The notes beneath the pieces were generated by a model. It was not told the origin of the DNA. It was given only the letters and a program-made list of their open reading frames with translations, and did no database searches. The position numbers were made by a program, and so were the translations under genes. 64,000 nt of DNA. It comes from Chiua virens (taxonomy: Eukaryota; Basidiomycota; Agaricomycetes; Boletales; Boletaceae). Positions 12,818 to 23,811 of the stretch are shown here, one piece after another. Position 1 is the stretch's first letter, and every line of letters starts with the position of its first letter. Location of the stretch: contig JAHNUO010000004.1 in NCBI GenBank assembly GCA_019787685.1, forward strand, positions 1,860,001-1,924,000, read 5' to 3'.

Positions 12818-15008
12818 TTAGAATTCCTGGACGACCCGTTCCGCCAACCAATTCCGAAGCGTGTCGTCCCACACCACCGTCGCAACCTTGGTTTGAAAGG
12901 ACGTCGTCCCTAACGTCTAGGCCTTCCAGTCTCTGTGCTCGTCAAACGTGCTCTGTCGGAGTACACATACGACCAGTAGAGGTAGTTTTTGTTGTGTCGT
13001 GCAAGGTGGGCGTGGAGTTCCTGGGACACGACCGTGCGCGAAGGGACTATGGATGGATAGGCGCGTGTTAGCAAGCCAGCAACAGAACCTGGTGAGGCCT
13101 ACCTAGTTCCCCGCGCAGTTCGACAAAGAAACAGTATCTAGCGATGCGTTCGCGATAATTCGGGGAGACGCAAAACTCGGAGACAACTCCGAACGAAGTT
13201 GTGACCAAGTCGACGGCATCCACGAGCTCTTTCTCAGTCACAATTCCCCGGCAAGACGTATGCAAACGCTAGCGAAGGCGACTCAGGTCAGCGTCCTTCG
13301 GCGAAAATCAGTTTGTTTCGGCTCACTTCCGACGCTAGAGGATCATGAGCGGATGGGTCTACTTCATGACCAGTGAAGGTGGACGAACTTCGACATAATG
13401 GATGATCGGTTGACCATCCCGGGGGTCAAATCGGATGACCTCGATGATGTCTCCGAGACGGTATCGCCATAGTCCATCTCTTCACCTCGTACCTGCTACT
13501 GACTTCGACGTTCCACTTCAAAAACGACATCAGATCGTTTCACGAGGAAGAGAACACAGACATACTGTCTGTGCGAGATACTGTACTGCTTCGGAGCAAC
13601 GATAGACAAGAACTCAACGATGTCGTCTGATCCAACGGCTGTATACAAACTGCGATCCCGGTGGTCATACGCGAGCGCAAAGAATGCCTCGCTACAGTTG
13701 ATACTCAGCGTCTGGAGCTGCACGTCAGGTCCAATGTAGTGTCGGATCTGTCAATCAGCGTCGGACGTCGAATAATCAACGTCTCTAGAGGTGGATGAAG
13801 AGCCCACCTCCGGACAGGCGACTGGAATTGTCCGCTCGAGATGGCGACGGCGACCCGTAATTCAGGCTAAATTTTGGTAAACCATCTAGGAGACTGCACA
13901 TCCCGACCAACCTTGTACAATTCTGCCGCTCGTACGGGATTCGGTCGGCAAGAATTTCTGATCGTGGACGCGATGAGTGAGGATAACGGCAATTCATTCA
14001 GTGTCATCCCTCACCGGCGCTAAATCTTCCGGAATGAAGCCCGTATCGATGCATCCGACCAGCATATCCCAATTCTCGCGTCGATGGCACTGCAGAAATC
14101 ATAGAAGACAGTACTGAACATGATATTGATGAGCTCGACTTGGGATTCATAGACGGTGGAGAGTGCATGGATGAGAGAAAGGACTTGTAGCTGGAGATGA
14201 AAGAAGTACCAGTGGAGAAGAGTGGCTCGGGACTAGATCGAAAGCCGCTTTAACCCAGTCGAACACCCAGAAATCAATGTCATACATTCCTTATGGTCTG
14301 TAATGGATCGCTGTCCATGGGCTAGCACTAGTTTGGTAGCAGAAGCAAGGAGCCAGGACCAAGCACGCACCATGTTCATGTGCATTCCGATGATACCCGA
14401 TGACGTCAGACATGTTGGGATCTTTACTTCGACGTCGCCACCTCATTCAGGCCTTCGATCACTTGAAGAAACCCGAGCAACGATGCAGTTTTTTCCCGGA
14501 TTTTCTGACCGGATTTTCTGACTGCATCGTCTGTAACGTTGATGTTGACATGTGTTCTGGATGACAATATTTCAGAAAGTATTTCGTCACCACCGGAGGA
14601 CATGCCAGCAGAGTGAGCGGTAAAACTTGGGAAGTCTGGAGACATCAGGTTTTCGATCGACGATAACCTGCAGGACTTGGCGGAGAAGCGTGACACAAAG
14701 GGGCTATAGTCTTCGTAGCGGCTGAGATGAACATTGTCGTGGAACGTTTGAAATATCTCGTCAGATTCGTCATTGGAATTGATAGCATCCCGGAAGTCGG
14801 ATAGAATTTCGGATTCGTTGAAGAACGTCGAACGTGAATTCGTTTTGTCAAGGTACGACAGCACGGTCTGCGTGCGTTCACGGAGACTCGTCATAAGGGA
14901 TGACATGAGGGCTAGGTTGGGCGTAGGGGCGAAATTGTCAGCTGAAAGCCATGATGGTGTTGAACGTTGATACATCATGAAGACAAAACGACTGGCATAT
15001 AAATCCAT
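12818..15008 (-). pseudogene. GH3-domain protein, copy A (decayed)
   Basis: This is a diverged duplicate of the GH3-family gene at 30499-32709 (PF03321, adenylating acyl-acid amido synthetases). The N-terminal part is open from 15008: LRERTQTVLSYL, NESEILSDFRDAI, VHLSRYEDYSPFVSRF, then LMSPDFPSFTAHSAGMSSGG, the site resembling the family's nucleotide-binding SGTS motif. Further pieces align with copy B near 13500-13720 (LSINCSEAFFALAYDHRD) and 13068-13265 (DAVDLVTTSFGVVSEFCVSP). The C-terminal exon is damaged. Compared with copy B it has a deletion of roughly 27 bases near 12970-12985 and an in-frame TAG (complement of 12917-12919) after DWKA, before the conserved last segment. I call it a pseudogene. 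A shortened product cannot be excluded. Confidence 0.65.
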
Positions 15009-16091
15009 CTTGCTGTGATCGGATGAATCAAACTGTGAAGCTTGACATAACCCAGAATGTCATAGGATGAGTGGGACCCTTGTTCCAATTTCATCCGTCG
15101 AATCCGTTGATCGTTCTCTCGTTAAAATCGGGCCGCGGAGGAAGTAATATATCTGGTTGAGAAAGGTCTGAGAGATTCAAGCCGCTGGTGGCGACACAAG
15201 CTAGTCTCTGATCATGAAGAACGTCCATCCATGGGATTCCTGAGCTAGACAACATAGTGTCCCGTAGCTCATATTCGGCCTAGCAGCAGAAAGAGGCCGC
15301 GGTAGGTTTACTGCAACGAGTGCAGATCAATCACGCTCACTGGCACTGGCAGTGGCAACTTAAGACAGAAGAGTACCAGCAGCTTTGCGCACCTGCACGA
15401 ACCGAAACACTGTAACTTTTCTCCTTGACCCTCCAAATACTACATTGTCCACTACCTGCGAGGATGTCGTTCAAAAGTGGTTGGTTTATGAGGTTCACCA
15501 ACATCCACCAACCTTGAGCGGCTTTAAGTTGAGCCTCTTCAAGCTGACAATTGCGGCCCGGACGGTCCGCAAAGTGTAGATGTGACTTCGTGATGTCACA
15601 GTTGTCTTATTTTATTATTTTTCACTCCTCCTTTTGTCGTACCCACATAACGTTAACAGTCCCTAGCCGTAAACGGAGTTCATGCCGCCTCTCAGCCCCA
15701 TTGGACGTCGAGCGCCTACACCGGATCTCCCAGTGTGTCTCAATGCAAGGCATTCCCACCCCGGGGCCTCGTTTGAGCGCAAATAACGGCCAATTTCACA
15801 TCGCTTGTTGCCGCAGAGCGCCACGCGCTCCTACGCTCCCGCCCAGATTCCCAAGACTTCCTTCACCCTCCCATTCTCGTTATTCCCATAGATTGGATGT
15901 ACCCGTAGCTACTCAATTCCGTCCAGTTCTTCATCGCGCATCGAGGGACATTTGATATCCGAAGATTTGCCAAAGATATAGTTTTACTCCTTGACGGATT
16001 GTATAGCCACATCTGATCACAAAGATTCATATCACCCCATTATGATTGATTCTGGGCTATTAATAGCTTTTTCGAGCCGCTCAACGCTCAT
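15009..16091. other. Spacer between GH3 copy A and DUF6533 copy 1
   Basis: No supported gene. The genes on either side diverge, so this 1.1 kb would contain both promoters. A short GGCACTGGCAGTGGC-type repeat lies near 15340. Confidence 0.45.
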
Positions 16092-17969
16092 TTGAACATT
16101 GACCCAGCTTCACACCAATGGGAGCCCACCACGGCGTCAGTGAGTGTTGATTCTTATCGTCAACCATTCATCAGCGTTCCTGCAAAGAAATCTTGTTGCC
16201 GTGTGCAGGCACCGTGCTGCAGCTACTTCGACTCGTGGTGTACTTTACACGTGTCGTTCTTCCCTGTTATTTCGTCCCATTTTCGCCCATGTCTGCTGCA
16301 GTGGAATCATATTTGTATGTGTCAGAGGTGAGATTTTCTTCGTTCTGGGAGCCTCTACTGATTCCTGTGTCTCGAACCTTTAGTCTGGAGTCGGTAAGAG
16401 ACTCGTTATTCCGTTCAATGACCAGCTAAAAACGTCTGTCGTGCCACAGTCGCGGCGACCGCACTACTCGTCAGGATGAATTGATCGGCGTCTGGATCCT
16501 GACTGACGAACTGTGTTCCAGGCGTTTGACTATTGCCTAACGTTTAGAAAAGAAGTAAGTCTACAGCACAGTGCTGAGTCGGATGGTTCGTAGCTGATCT
16601 AAGTGGACACCAAGGTTGAATGGCTATTCGGCACAAGGTGGACGCCTGCAAGAATCCACTTTACAAGCTCGCGTTATCTGCCCTTTGTTGCGCTCGCGCT
16701 GGCGATTCCAAGTATGTTCATAGCTCTCCTTTCAGGTACGACAGTCCGATGGCCCTTTGACTTTTAGCATCTCTCCCTCCATCGGAAACAGCCTATGTGA
16801 TTGTACTTGTTCATATCGGCTCATTTATTAAGTTTACCTGGGATCTCGCTTCCAGTGCGGTGCTCTTGGCACAGCGACAACTGGTCAGATTTCTGTTTAT
16901 GCCAAAGAAAAACTCTGACGTTTTCTTCTAGTGATGTACTACCTATGCATCGCACTCGCAGAAGGTGAGAAAATGAAAATGATATTCCGTTTGATCCAAC
17001 TCCTCAATGTTAGCAATGCTCATCATACGGACATATGCATTCTGGAATGGCAACAAGAGGATACTTATTGGAATCTGCACATTTGCAATGGTATGTACTT
17101 CCGACATGTCTTCCTTTGGCACTGCGTTTGACATCGCTCCAAGGTTTGTCTGGTGGTTGCCATTGTGCCTTCAGAGACCATTGTCGGTCAACCTGCCAAC
17201 CGTATGTCTCTACTCAATACATTTCTCCACTCTTCTTATTTCTGCCTACTCGACAGCGGTTTACCAGGCTCTCAACTGCGGGGGGGTGCAAGGTGCAGTG
17301 GCCACAGCCCTTCAATATACCCTTCTGGTATTCTACGAGACGGGTAAAATTTCAATGGTTCCATCCGAGCAAGTATTTTAAGCATACCTCCCCTTCAGGT
17401 ATGCTCGGTTTGAACTGGATAGCCTTCCGGAGGATGAAGAAACAGAATAACCCTGGTCATTTGATCACCACATTATATCGTGATGGGATGATATACATAG
17501 CAGCCATTTTGCGTAAGCGTTGATCGTAGTGTTCATTCACAGCTTCGGCAATGTTGATGATTTCAAAGTATTTTCAGTGATGAATGCTGCCGCTGTGAGG
17601 ACACCTCATACAGTCTGCTGAGTTGTCTCTGATCCCCGATGCACAGATCCAGTACACTGATGTCTTCAATTCGTCGGTCCCCTTTCTGCAAACTAGCAAC
17701 CCTGGCCCTGCTGACTTCCATTATCTCGTAGTCCTCAAATGGTAATGCACAGCATTCTTGCCTCTCGCATCTTCTTCAATCTCAGAGAGACAAATCGACG
17801 AGAGCAAGAAAGCCAGCTTTCGGCGACCCTGACAGAATTTCGTGCCGCACCTCAGACGGCGTCCGATACGTTCTTCAGCGACTCCGCAGGGAGCTCCAGC
17901 TCGCGTGGCGGGGTTCACAGCGAGGTCACAAGGGAGTCTGTCGTTCACATTCAAGATTCAAACGCTTGA
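16092..17969 (+). CDS. DUF6533 multi-pass membrane protein, copy 1
   Basis: This belongs to a fungal membrane-protein family of unknown function with the N-terminal DUF6533 domain. The domain signature is split by introns: AFDYCLTFRKE (about 16520-16553), then VEWLFGTRWTPARIHF and SRYLPFVALALAI (about 16612-16715). Later exons give GSRFQCGALGTATTGQ, VRTYAFWNGNKRILIGIC (near 17020), a hydrophobic segment, LGLNWIAFRRMKKQNNPG and TTLYRDGMIYIAAIL (17403-17513). The last exon, VMHSILASRIFFNLRETNRR ... TRESVVHIQDSNA, ends at 17969. Several hydrophobic helices are expected. Where copies 2 and 4 have tandem ATGs, this copy reads AACGCTCATTTGAAC, so no ATG precedes DPASHQWEP. The start is therefore uncertain and 16092 marks only the homologous position. 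It is the only copy on the plus strand. Confidence 0.65.
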
Positions 17970-18685
17970 AAACGAATTACACGACATTGTTATCTCCCGC
18001 CGTGCTCACGGTAGTTTTGTTCCGTGTGTGCTCATCCCGAGGTACTTCTAGTTTCTCTGGGAATGTGACAAGGGCAGGGAGTTCGAACTGAGAAAGTACG
18101 TCAGACTTCGACTTCCAGCACACTTCCCAGGGAGTACTTCCTTTTTGCAACGGTGACAGTATATAGCCTAGATCCTTCACCGAGCACCGCATGCGTGGTA
18201 TGTTAGTATGTCAAGTCTAGTTGTTCGGGACGTGAAGCCTTGAGATCTACATACATAGTGCGTAATATCATCGAATGTACTTAGATTTGAGTGCTCCGTC
18301 AGTCAGAGATGAAAGGTACTTTGCAAAACTCGAGAAAGTAAATGTCACTTCAAGCATGATTCGGCATAGTACTACCATGGACCCCCGTTGGGAAAATGTC
18401 AATCTGTACCCATTATCATGACAAATTTGAAGCACCTCAGCTGTCCACAAACGCGATCGTGACTCGAAATTCAACGTTTTTTTTTTCAACCGCGTCTATG
18501 CGAGCACCGATTCCAGATTGATATTGCCTTCGCCGGGGTATTATTCTAGGCTCGGCTTGGCAGACGGAGATGCGGGTAGTATGCGCTGCTATTATGAGCT
18601 ACTAGTAAGAAGCTTATGCGCTGAGGCACAAGCGATATGTACATACACTGTGGGAAGGGTTTACACTGGATGTCATAGAGGAAAC
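17970..18685. other. Spacer before the CACTA transposon
   Basis: No gene seen. It separates DUF6533 copy 1 from the left terminus of the transposon. Reading frames are short and unsupported. Confidence 0.5.
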
Positions 18686-18703
18686 CACTGAGTATCATCT
18701 AGG
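18686..18703 (+). repeat. Left terminal inverted repeat of CACTA element
   Basis: CACTGAGTA begins at 18686. It matches the complement of the right end (TACTCAGTG, 27359-27367) over nine bases. Confidence 0.7.
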
Positions 18704-19148
18704 TTTACAGTAGTTATCAGTGTCTACACAATGAATAGTAGTGTTGAGCGAACACACTGATCCAGCCAAAAAGGCCATGATTGATCATGGTCGACATGCA
18801 TGGTCTTTTACTGTGATCTTCCATGATAGTTCAATCACGTACTCAATGTACATTCCGTGGTTAATTCCATTTTCCACTCAGTGTCGCCTTGCATGATAGA
18901 CGAGCGAAGTGCTCAGTGAACTGTGCGTGCTGCTGGCAGTTGGCTGTCAATGGGGTTTGCAATCAGGCATCAGTGTCACCATCGTTTGTTACGCATTGAT
19001 TGCACCCATTGTTAAGGATTTCAAAAACATCGCTCAGCAATGATTTATTCATAGTAAGTGATGGCTACATGCACAAAAAATGTCGTAAAACGAAGGGTAG
19101 TACAATAAAAAAGAAACAGGCAAACGAGAGTGGTTGCATATGATGTGG

Positions 19149-22100
19149 TTAAGAGGAAGAGGTGTGCTCCGCACGGGCACGCGCGCAACGCTTACTTCTC
19201 CTGGGGCCCCCTTGCTCCAGCGTCACTGGCATTGTCGAGATCGTGTGAGCTTGAGGAGTGGCTATCGCAGCCATTGTGGATGTCGCAGGAAACACGCTCG
19301 CAGATGTCGCACTAGGAAACACGCTCGTGGATGTCGCAGGAAACACATTTTCCTCCCAGGATTTGAAGTTGATCAACGCAATTGTCCTTAGGAGCTGTTC
19401 CAACTCTTGGTCATCTTCCTGGTAGGGATGGAGGGATTCTCCCACGGTAGCACTGTTGAGCATCATCTCGTAAGCTGTTTGAGTGTCGCAACCGAGGTCT
19501 TCTGTGATTAAGTGAGTGGCGACACACGGAATGAGAAAATACTGGCTAAAGGCAGAGAGGCTCAGTGGGGCCAGTGAGCTTGCTGCAGAATTGTTGATAC
19601 CAATGATCCGTAGCAACGTAGCCTCAATGATGGCGCCGCCCTTGGGGCCATAGCTGTAGTAAACAACTACTGTGAGAAACCGACCACAAAAGAAGATCAG
19701 AAACTCACTATCCAGGACGCACATTGCGGAAAATGAGCATCGGGGCATGGCGTAAGTGCGCTAGCTTGTAGTAGTCTCGCCCAAGGCCGGCTTGCTCGAG
19801 TTGATCCATACATCGCTGGTGGACCAGATCACGATCGCGGGCAGCAGGGTCGTGCACAAGCTTGACAATGTTGCTCGCCCTGTTCGTGATCCGTGCTGGT
19901 AGCTCCTTCCATTCAGGACTGACTGGCCAGCCCCATCGTTGTGCTTGGTTGACAATGTTCCCGTGCTCCCTGATACGCTTGATCTCCTTGCAAATGTCTA
20001 AGGATAGTGTGATGAACTGCGTCGTCTCTCTCTTGCCCTTAGAAATCAACTTCTCTGCATGGGATATCATCGTCTTCAGAGTGCCCGGAGGGTCTGATGG
20101 GACAGGATCCTTGCACGAATAGAGCGCGCAGACCTTCCGGATGTCACGGTTTGCCTCCTCCTCTTCGTGGCACAGCTCGGGATCGATGACTGTCTCATGC
20201 ACTTGTTGGGAACTCGAAGGGTGTGCCTGGCATGCAGCCTGGTCACTGAGACCTTCACGATGCTCCGAGTCATCCTTATGTACACATTAGCCTAGAGCAC
20301 GAGTTATGAAATAGATTTACATATACGTTGTGATCAATGTTTTGAGAGTGACGTGCACGCTGCTTCTTGTGAGCGCGTCCTGTGAGCCCCTCCCCAGGAT
20401 TAGATGGCCGCTTACGACCCTTCGAGGAACCACCTTGGTCACGAAGGAGTAGTGTGGCCTGATGGTCAGCCACCGGCTCAGGCTCCTCATAGTGACGTGC
20501 ACCCTCTTCTGGATGATCATCACCTTCGTGGTAGTCGCCTTCGTTGGCCTTGCCCCCGGCATGCTCGCCCTCGTTGGCCTCGTCTCCGTTGTACTCGCCC
20601 TCGTTGGCCTCGTCTCCGTTGTACTCGCCCTCGTTGGCCTCGTCTCCATTGTACTCGCCCTCGTTGGCCTCATCTCCGTCGTACTCGCCTTCGTTGGCCT
20701 CATACCCATCGTACTCGCCTTCATTGGCCCCATTCCCGTCGTACTCGCCTTCATCCAGGCCATCATCGTCGTACTCACCTTCATTGGCCCCATCACCACC
20801 ATACTTGCCTTCATCCAGGCCATCCTCATCTTCGCCAGCTTCATTGACGATCATCTGGAGTTGTGAGAGGTCTGGCTCCCTTCCACGAGTATGTTGGGTA
20901 TGGTTGCATAGGAACTGAGCGATGAGGTCATAGAATGGCCAGTTGTTGACGAAGCGCTGGAGGTAGGGGAACATAGTCTGTGCCTGCATGTTATGGCGTG
21001 AGTTTAGCTTATCTTACACTGAAAAATCTGTGGACGTACGTGTAGAAGGACGAATGAAAGCTTGCTCAACTCCTGAAGCTTGATCGTTTTCTTGATGTCG
21101 AGGTATTCAATGGCCATTAAACGGGCGGCTGCCTAGAATACATCAGATAAAACCCAAGTTTCATAGCTATAATTACTTACAGAGAGCGCGTTATACACTC
21201 GCCGGTTTTCTGCAAGTTCCATGGCTTGTTGGATGTTATATCCGTTAGAACGGCCAGCGCTACCCTTGGGTCTAAGTACCCAGGGCGTGAATTGCTGGAC
21301 ATTGACCTTGGGGTGCCTGGGCTGCAGTGGTGGAGGCTGCCATTTTTGAAGCTGGGCTTGAACCTCATGGAACGAAGGGGGCCGTGCAGACTGTGGGGCT
21401 ACCTCAGACCTTGGTTTGGGCTTCATCTTTCGAACGACGGTGTAGGGAATAGGTATTCCCTGTGCTCACATAGCAGGTTTCCGCACCCTGTCGTCACCCG
21501 ATCCCGATCCTGATCTATCTGCTTGTGCGAACTCATCCGGATTGCTGTATCCGCGCCCGTTTTGCCTTGGACTCTTTTATTTTATTTTTATGCTCCTTAT
21601 TCATACTTAGCATTGGCTAGACCACGTCACGCAGCCCTTGCAGGGACATTCGGGTGCCTCTCGAACTTTATACCGTACGAAAACCTTCTTTTTATTATTA
21701 TCCTTACTTAGGACAAGTCTGAGGGTATTCCCGAGGACTATAAATTCACTGTATTGACAAAATACAGCAGCTTTTGCCCGTGTGCATCTGTCTCACATCG
21801 TTTTCAGTCGACGTTCGTTTTCTCTCGCTCTCCTCGTATTTTCTCAATCCGGATCGGACTGCCGTGTCCGCCTTTCTATCCGTTTTAATCCGGATTCGCC
21901 CCGGATTCATCTCGGACTACTCAAAAACCATTATTCGTCGTTCACCAACTCAGTGTTGTCCCTGGGTCGAACGGAATCGCATTCCTTCACCCTCTTTCTA
22001 TTTCTTTCAATCCCCCTGAGTATTGCACTACAGCCGGGATATATTACCTTCAACGGGTTGTGGAGCCCGAGGCTGACGGACAGAGGATGACGACTGAGTA

Positions 22101-23423
22101 AGTGAGCGGGAAGATTGTGATGGCTGAGTGGGTGGACGGGAGGATTGCAATGGATGGGAAGAGGCTGATGGCTGATGAGATGGCCGGGCGGAGGAGTGTG
22201 ATGGGTGGGTGGAGGATTGTGACGGATGGGCAGAGGATGATGGCCAATGAGGTGGCTGGGCAGCGGATTGCAATGGGCGGGCGGAAGATGGCAAGCGGGA
22301 AGGTTGCAATGGCTGAGTGGGTGGGCGGGAAGACTGCACGGTTTGGGAGCCTTGCGATGGCTGATGAGATGGCCAGCCAGCGGATTTCTGCCTCTTTCAG
22401 GACCTAGCTAGGCATCAGAAATATGGAACATGTTACTCACGGATGCTGGCTGCTTGGCAGCCTTCTGGTTATTGAGGACTGCGGCGTGGGCCATACTCAA
22501 CAGTGCACAAGGTTGATATAGATAGATGAGTACTGCCACGCACGCGTAAGTCAACAGTAATTCCCACCACTCTAGCCAATTTAGGAAGGAAATGATGTAG
22601 GGAATGATGCAATGACATTCAGTACCATACGCGATGAAAAGGAACTGATACAATGGTATTCATCGATACAAATCGATAGAGACTACAAACTATAGAGACT
22701 ACACTATGAAACAGGGGTTGATGTGTGGATTGTGCGTTGTCACTTGCATTTGTTGATTGGGCGATCCTCATCCGCATGTTTCGACTCGATCCTTCTCTTA
22801 ACGATCTCGAGCTCTGTCAAGAGGCGCGTGTTTTTATTTTTCTGTGGGCGGTGACTAGGTGCGGGTAGGAATGCGCAAGGGTGTGTGGTGACCGATGTGG
22901 AGTGGAGGTAAAAGGCGTCATCGTCATCGTCCGACCCCTTGACCTTCAAGTTGGGCAAGGGCGTTTTCAAGGTCTCCTCCTCTGAATCAGGTACTGGTGC
23001 ATTTGAGTCTTCAGATTCTGAGACTGGTGAGCCGCATGCTGTCATAACATTGAAGTCATCGTATTCATCCGAGTCGTACAGGCGTGCGGTGGGATCGCTG
23101 TCCAAAGTTGGGGACATTGGTTGACCTGTGATTTCGGCAAGTACTCGTGCTTCATTACGGACTTCACGGTGCTGTTTGCTCAGTGATTGATACGACTGAT
23201 CTTCTTGTAGTCAGAATACGATAGTCTGTTGGGCATGGAAATTGCTGCTAAGATGCTCATTTCTAGGAATGAATTCAAAAGGACATACCTTTATACCAGG
23301 TGAGGAGACATCCAGGTCAAAGCAATAGTATATGTTACGGACATCAGGGACGATCCCGGCTACGTTCAGATAGACAGTATCTCCGATAACGCGCAAGGTG
23401 TTGGTTTTACTGATGACCAGCAT
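19149..23423 (-). CDS. Transposon-borne companion gene, unknown function
   Basis: Several exons with consistent coding character run on the strand opposite to the transposase. I did not recognise the product. In order from the start: MLVISKTNTLRVIGDTVYLN (23423); an acidic Ser/Asp exon starting near 23117 and ending RPINKCK; a Ser/Pro-rich low-complexity exon (about 22340-22030); an exon with KVNVQQFTPWVLRPKGSAG and YNIQQAMELAENRR (about 21426-21180); then FPYLQRFVNNWPFYDLIAQF (about 20970), followed by an acidic tandem-repeat segment NEGEYNGDEA. Next come a helical exon (KTMISHAEKLISKGKRETTQ, about 20200-19710) and a last exon with GPKGGAIIEATLLRIIG and FSQYFLIPCVATHLITEDLG, ending at 19149 with an Arg-rich tail. 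It may be one gene or two, and exon joins are uncertain. Its position inside the terminal repeats suggests a role in the element or captured cargo. Confidence 0.5.
20555..20775 (-). repeat. 30-bp coding minisatellite (NEGEYNGDEA)
   Basis: About seven units of 30 bases (plus-strand form GTACTCGCCCTCGTTGGCCT plus ten more bases) encode acidic NEGEYNGDEA decapeptides. The central units are nearly identical and the flanking ones are diverged. It lies inside the transposon companion gene. Confidence 0.85.
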
Positions 23424-23574
23424 TGAAAGTGAGTGTGAATGAGAGTATGGGAGGGGGTTGGGGGGCAGTAAGTTGGCCTGGGTTTGTATGCGATAGAGCG
23501 AGTGTCTTTCAAGTCAAGAGTTGAAGTTGAACGCAGTCACGCCGGTACTTAGAACTTAGGAACTTTGTCGCACG

Positions 23575-23611
23575 TGACCAGTCCACGTGACCAGTCCGCG
23601 TGACCAGTCCG
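23575..23611 (+). repeat. Triple 12-bp direct repeat
   Basis: Three back-to-back copies of CGTGACCAGTCC (the middle and last differ by one base before CGTG) lie between the companion gene's start (23423, minus) and the transposase gene (plus). This is the shared divergent promoter region of the element. Confidence 0.8.
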
Positions 23612-23811
23612 AAATGCGACTCCATCCTCGTTAACATTCATCAACTTGAAGCGTACAACTTGATTCAATGAAGTTTTTCAGGTGAGCATGTCAAATTTTG
23701 ATTGGTATCTCCACCTATTTTGACCCGATTGCCAGAACAACCTATGCGAGCTTGCAGTGACTGCGTGTCTCACTCTCCCCGTTTGCGAGCGAGGAACAAG
23801 ATACCAAGTAA

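Noticed and set aside
20404..20918. Long plus-strand open frames over the 30-bp repeat
   Set aside because: They mirror the periodic repeat in all frames; the minus-strand frame continues into ordered exons on both sides.
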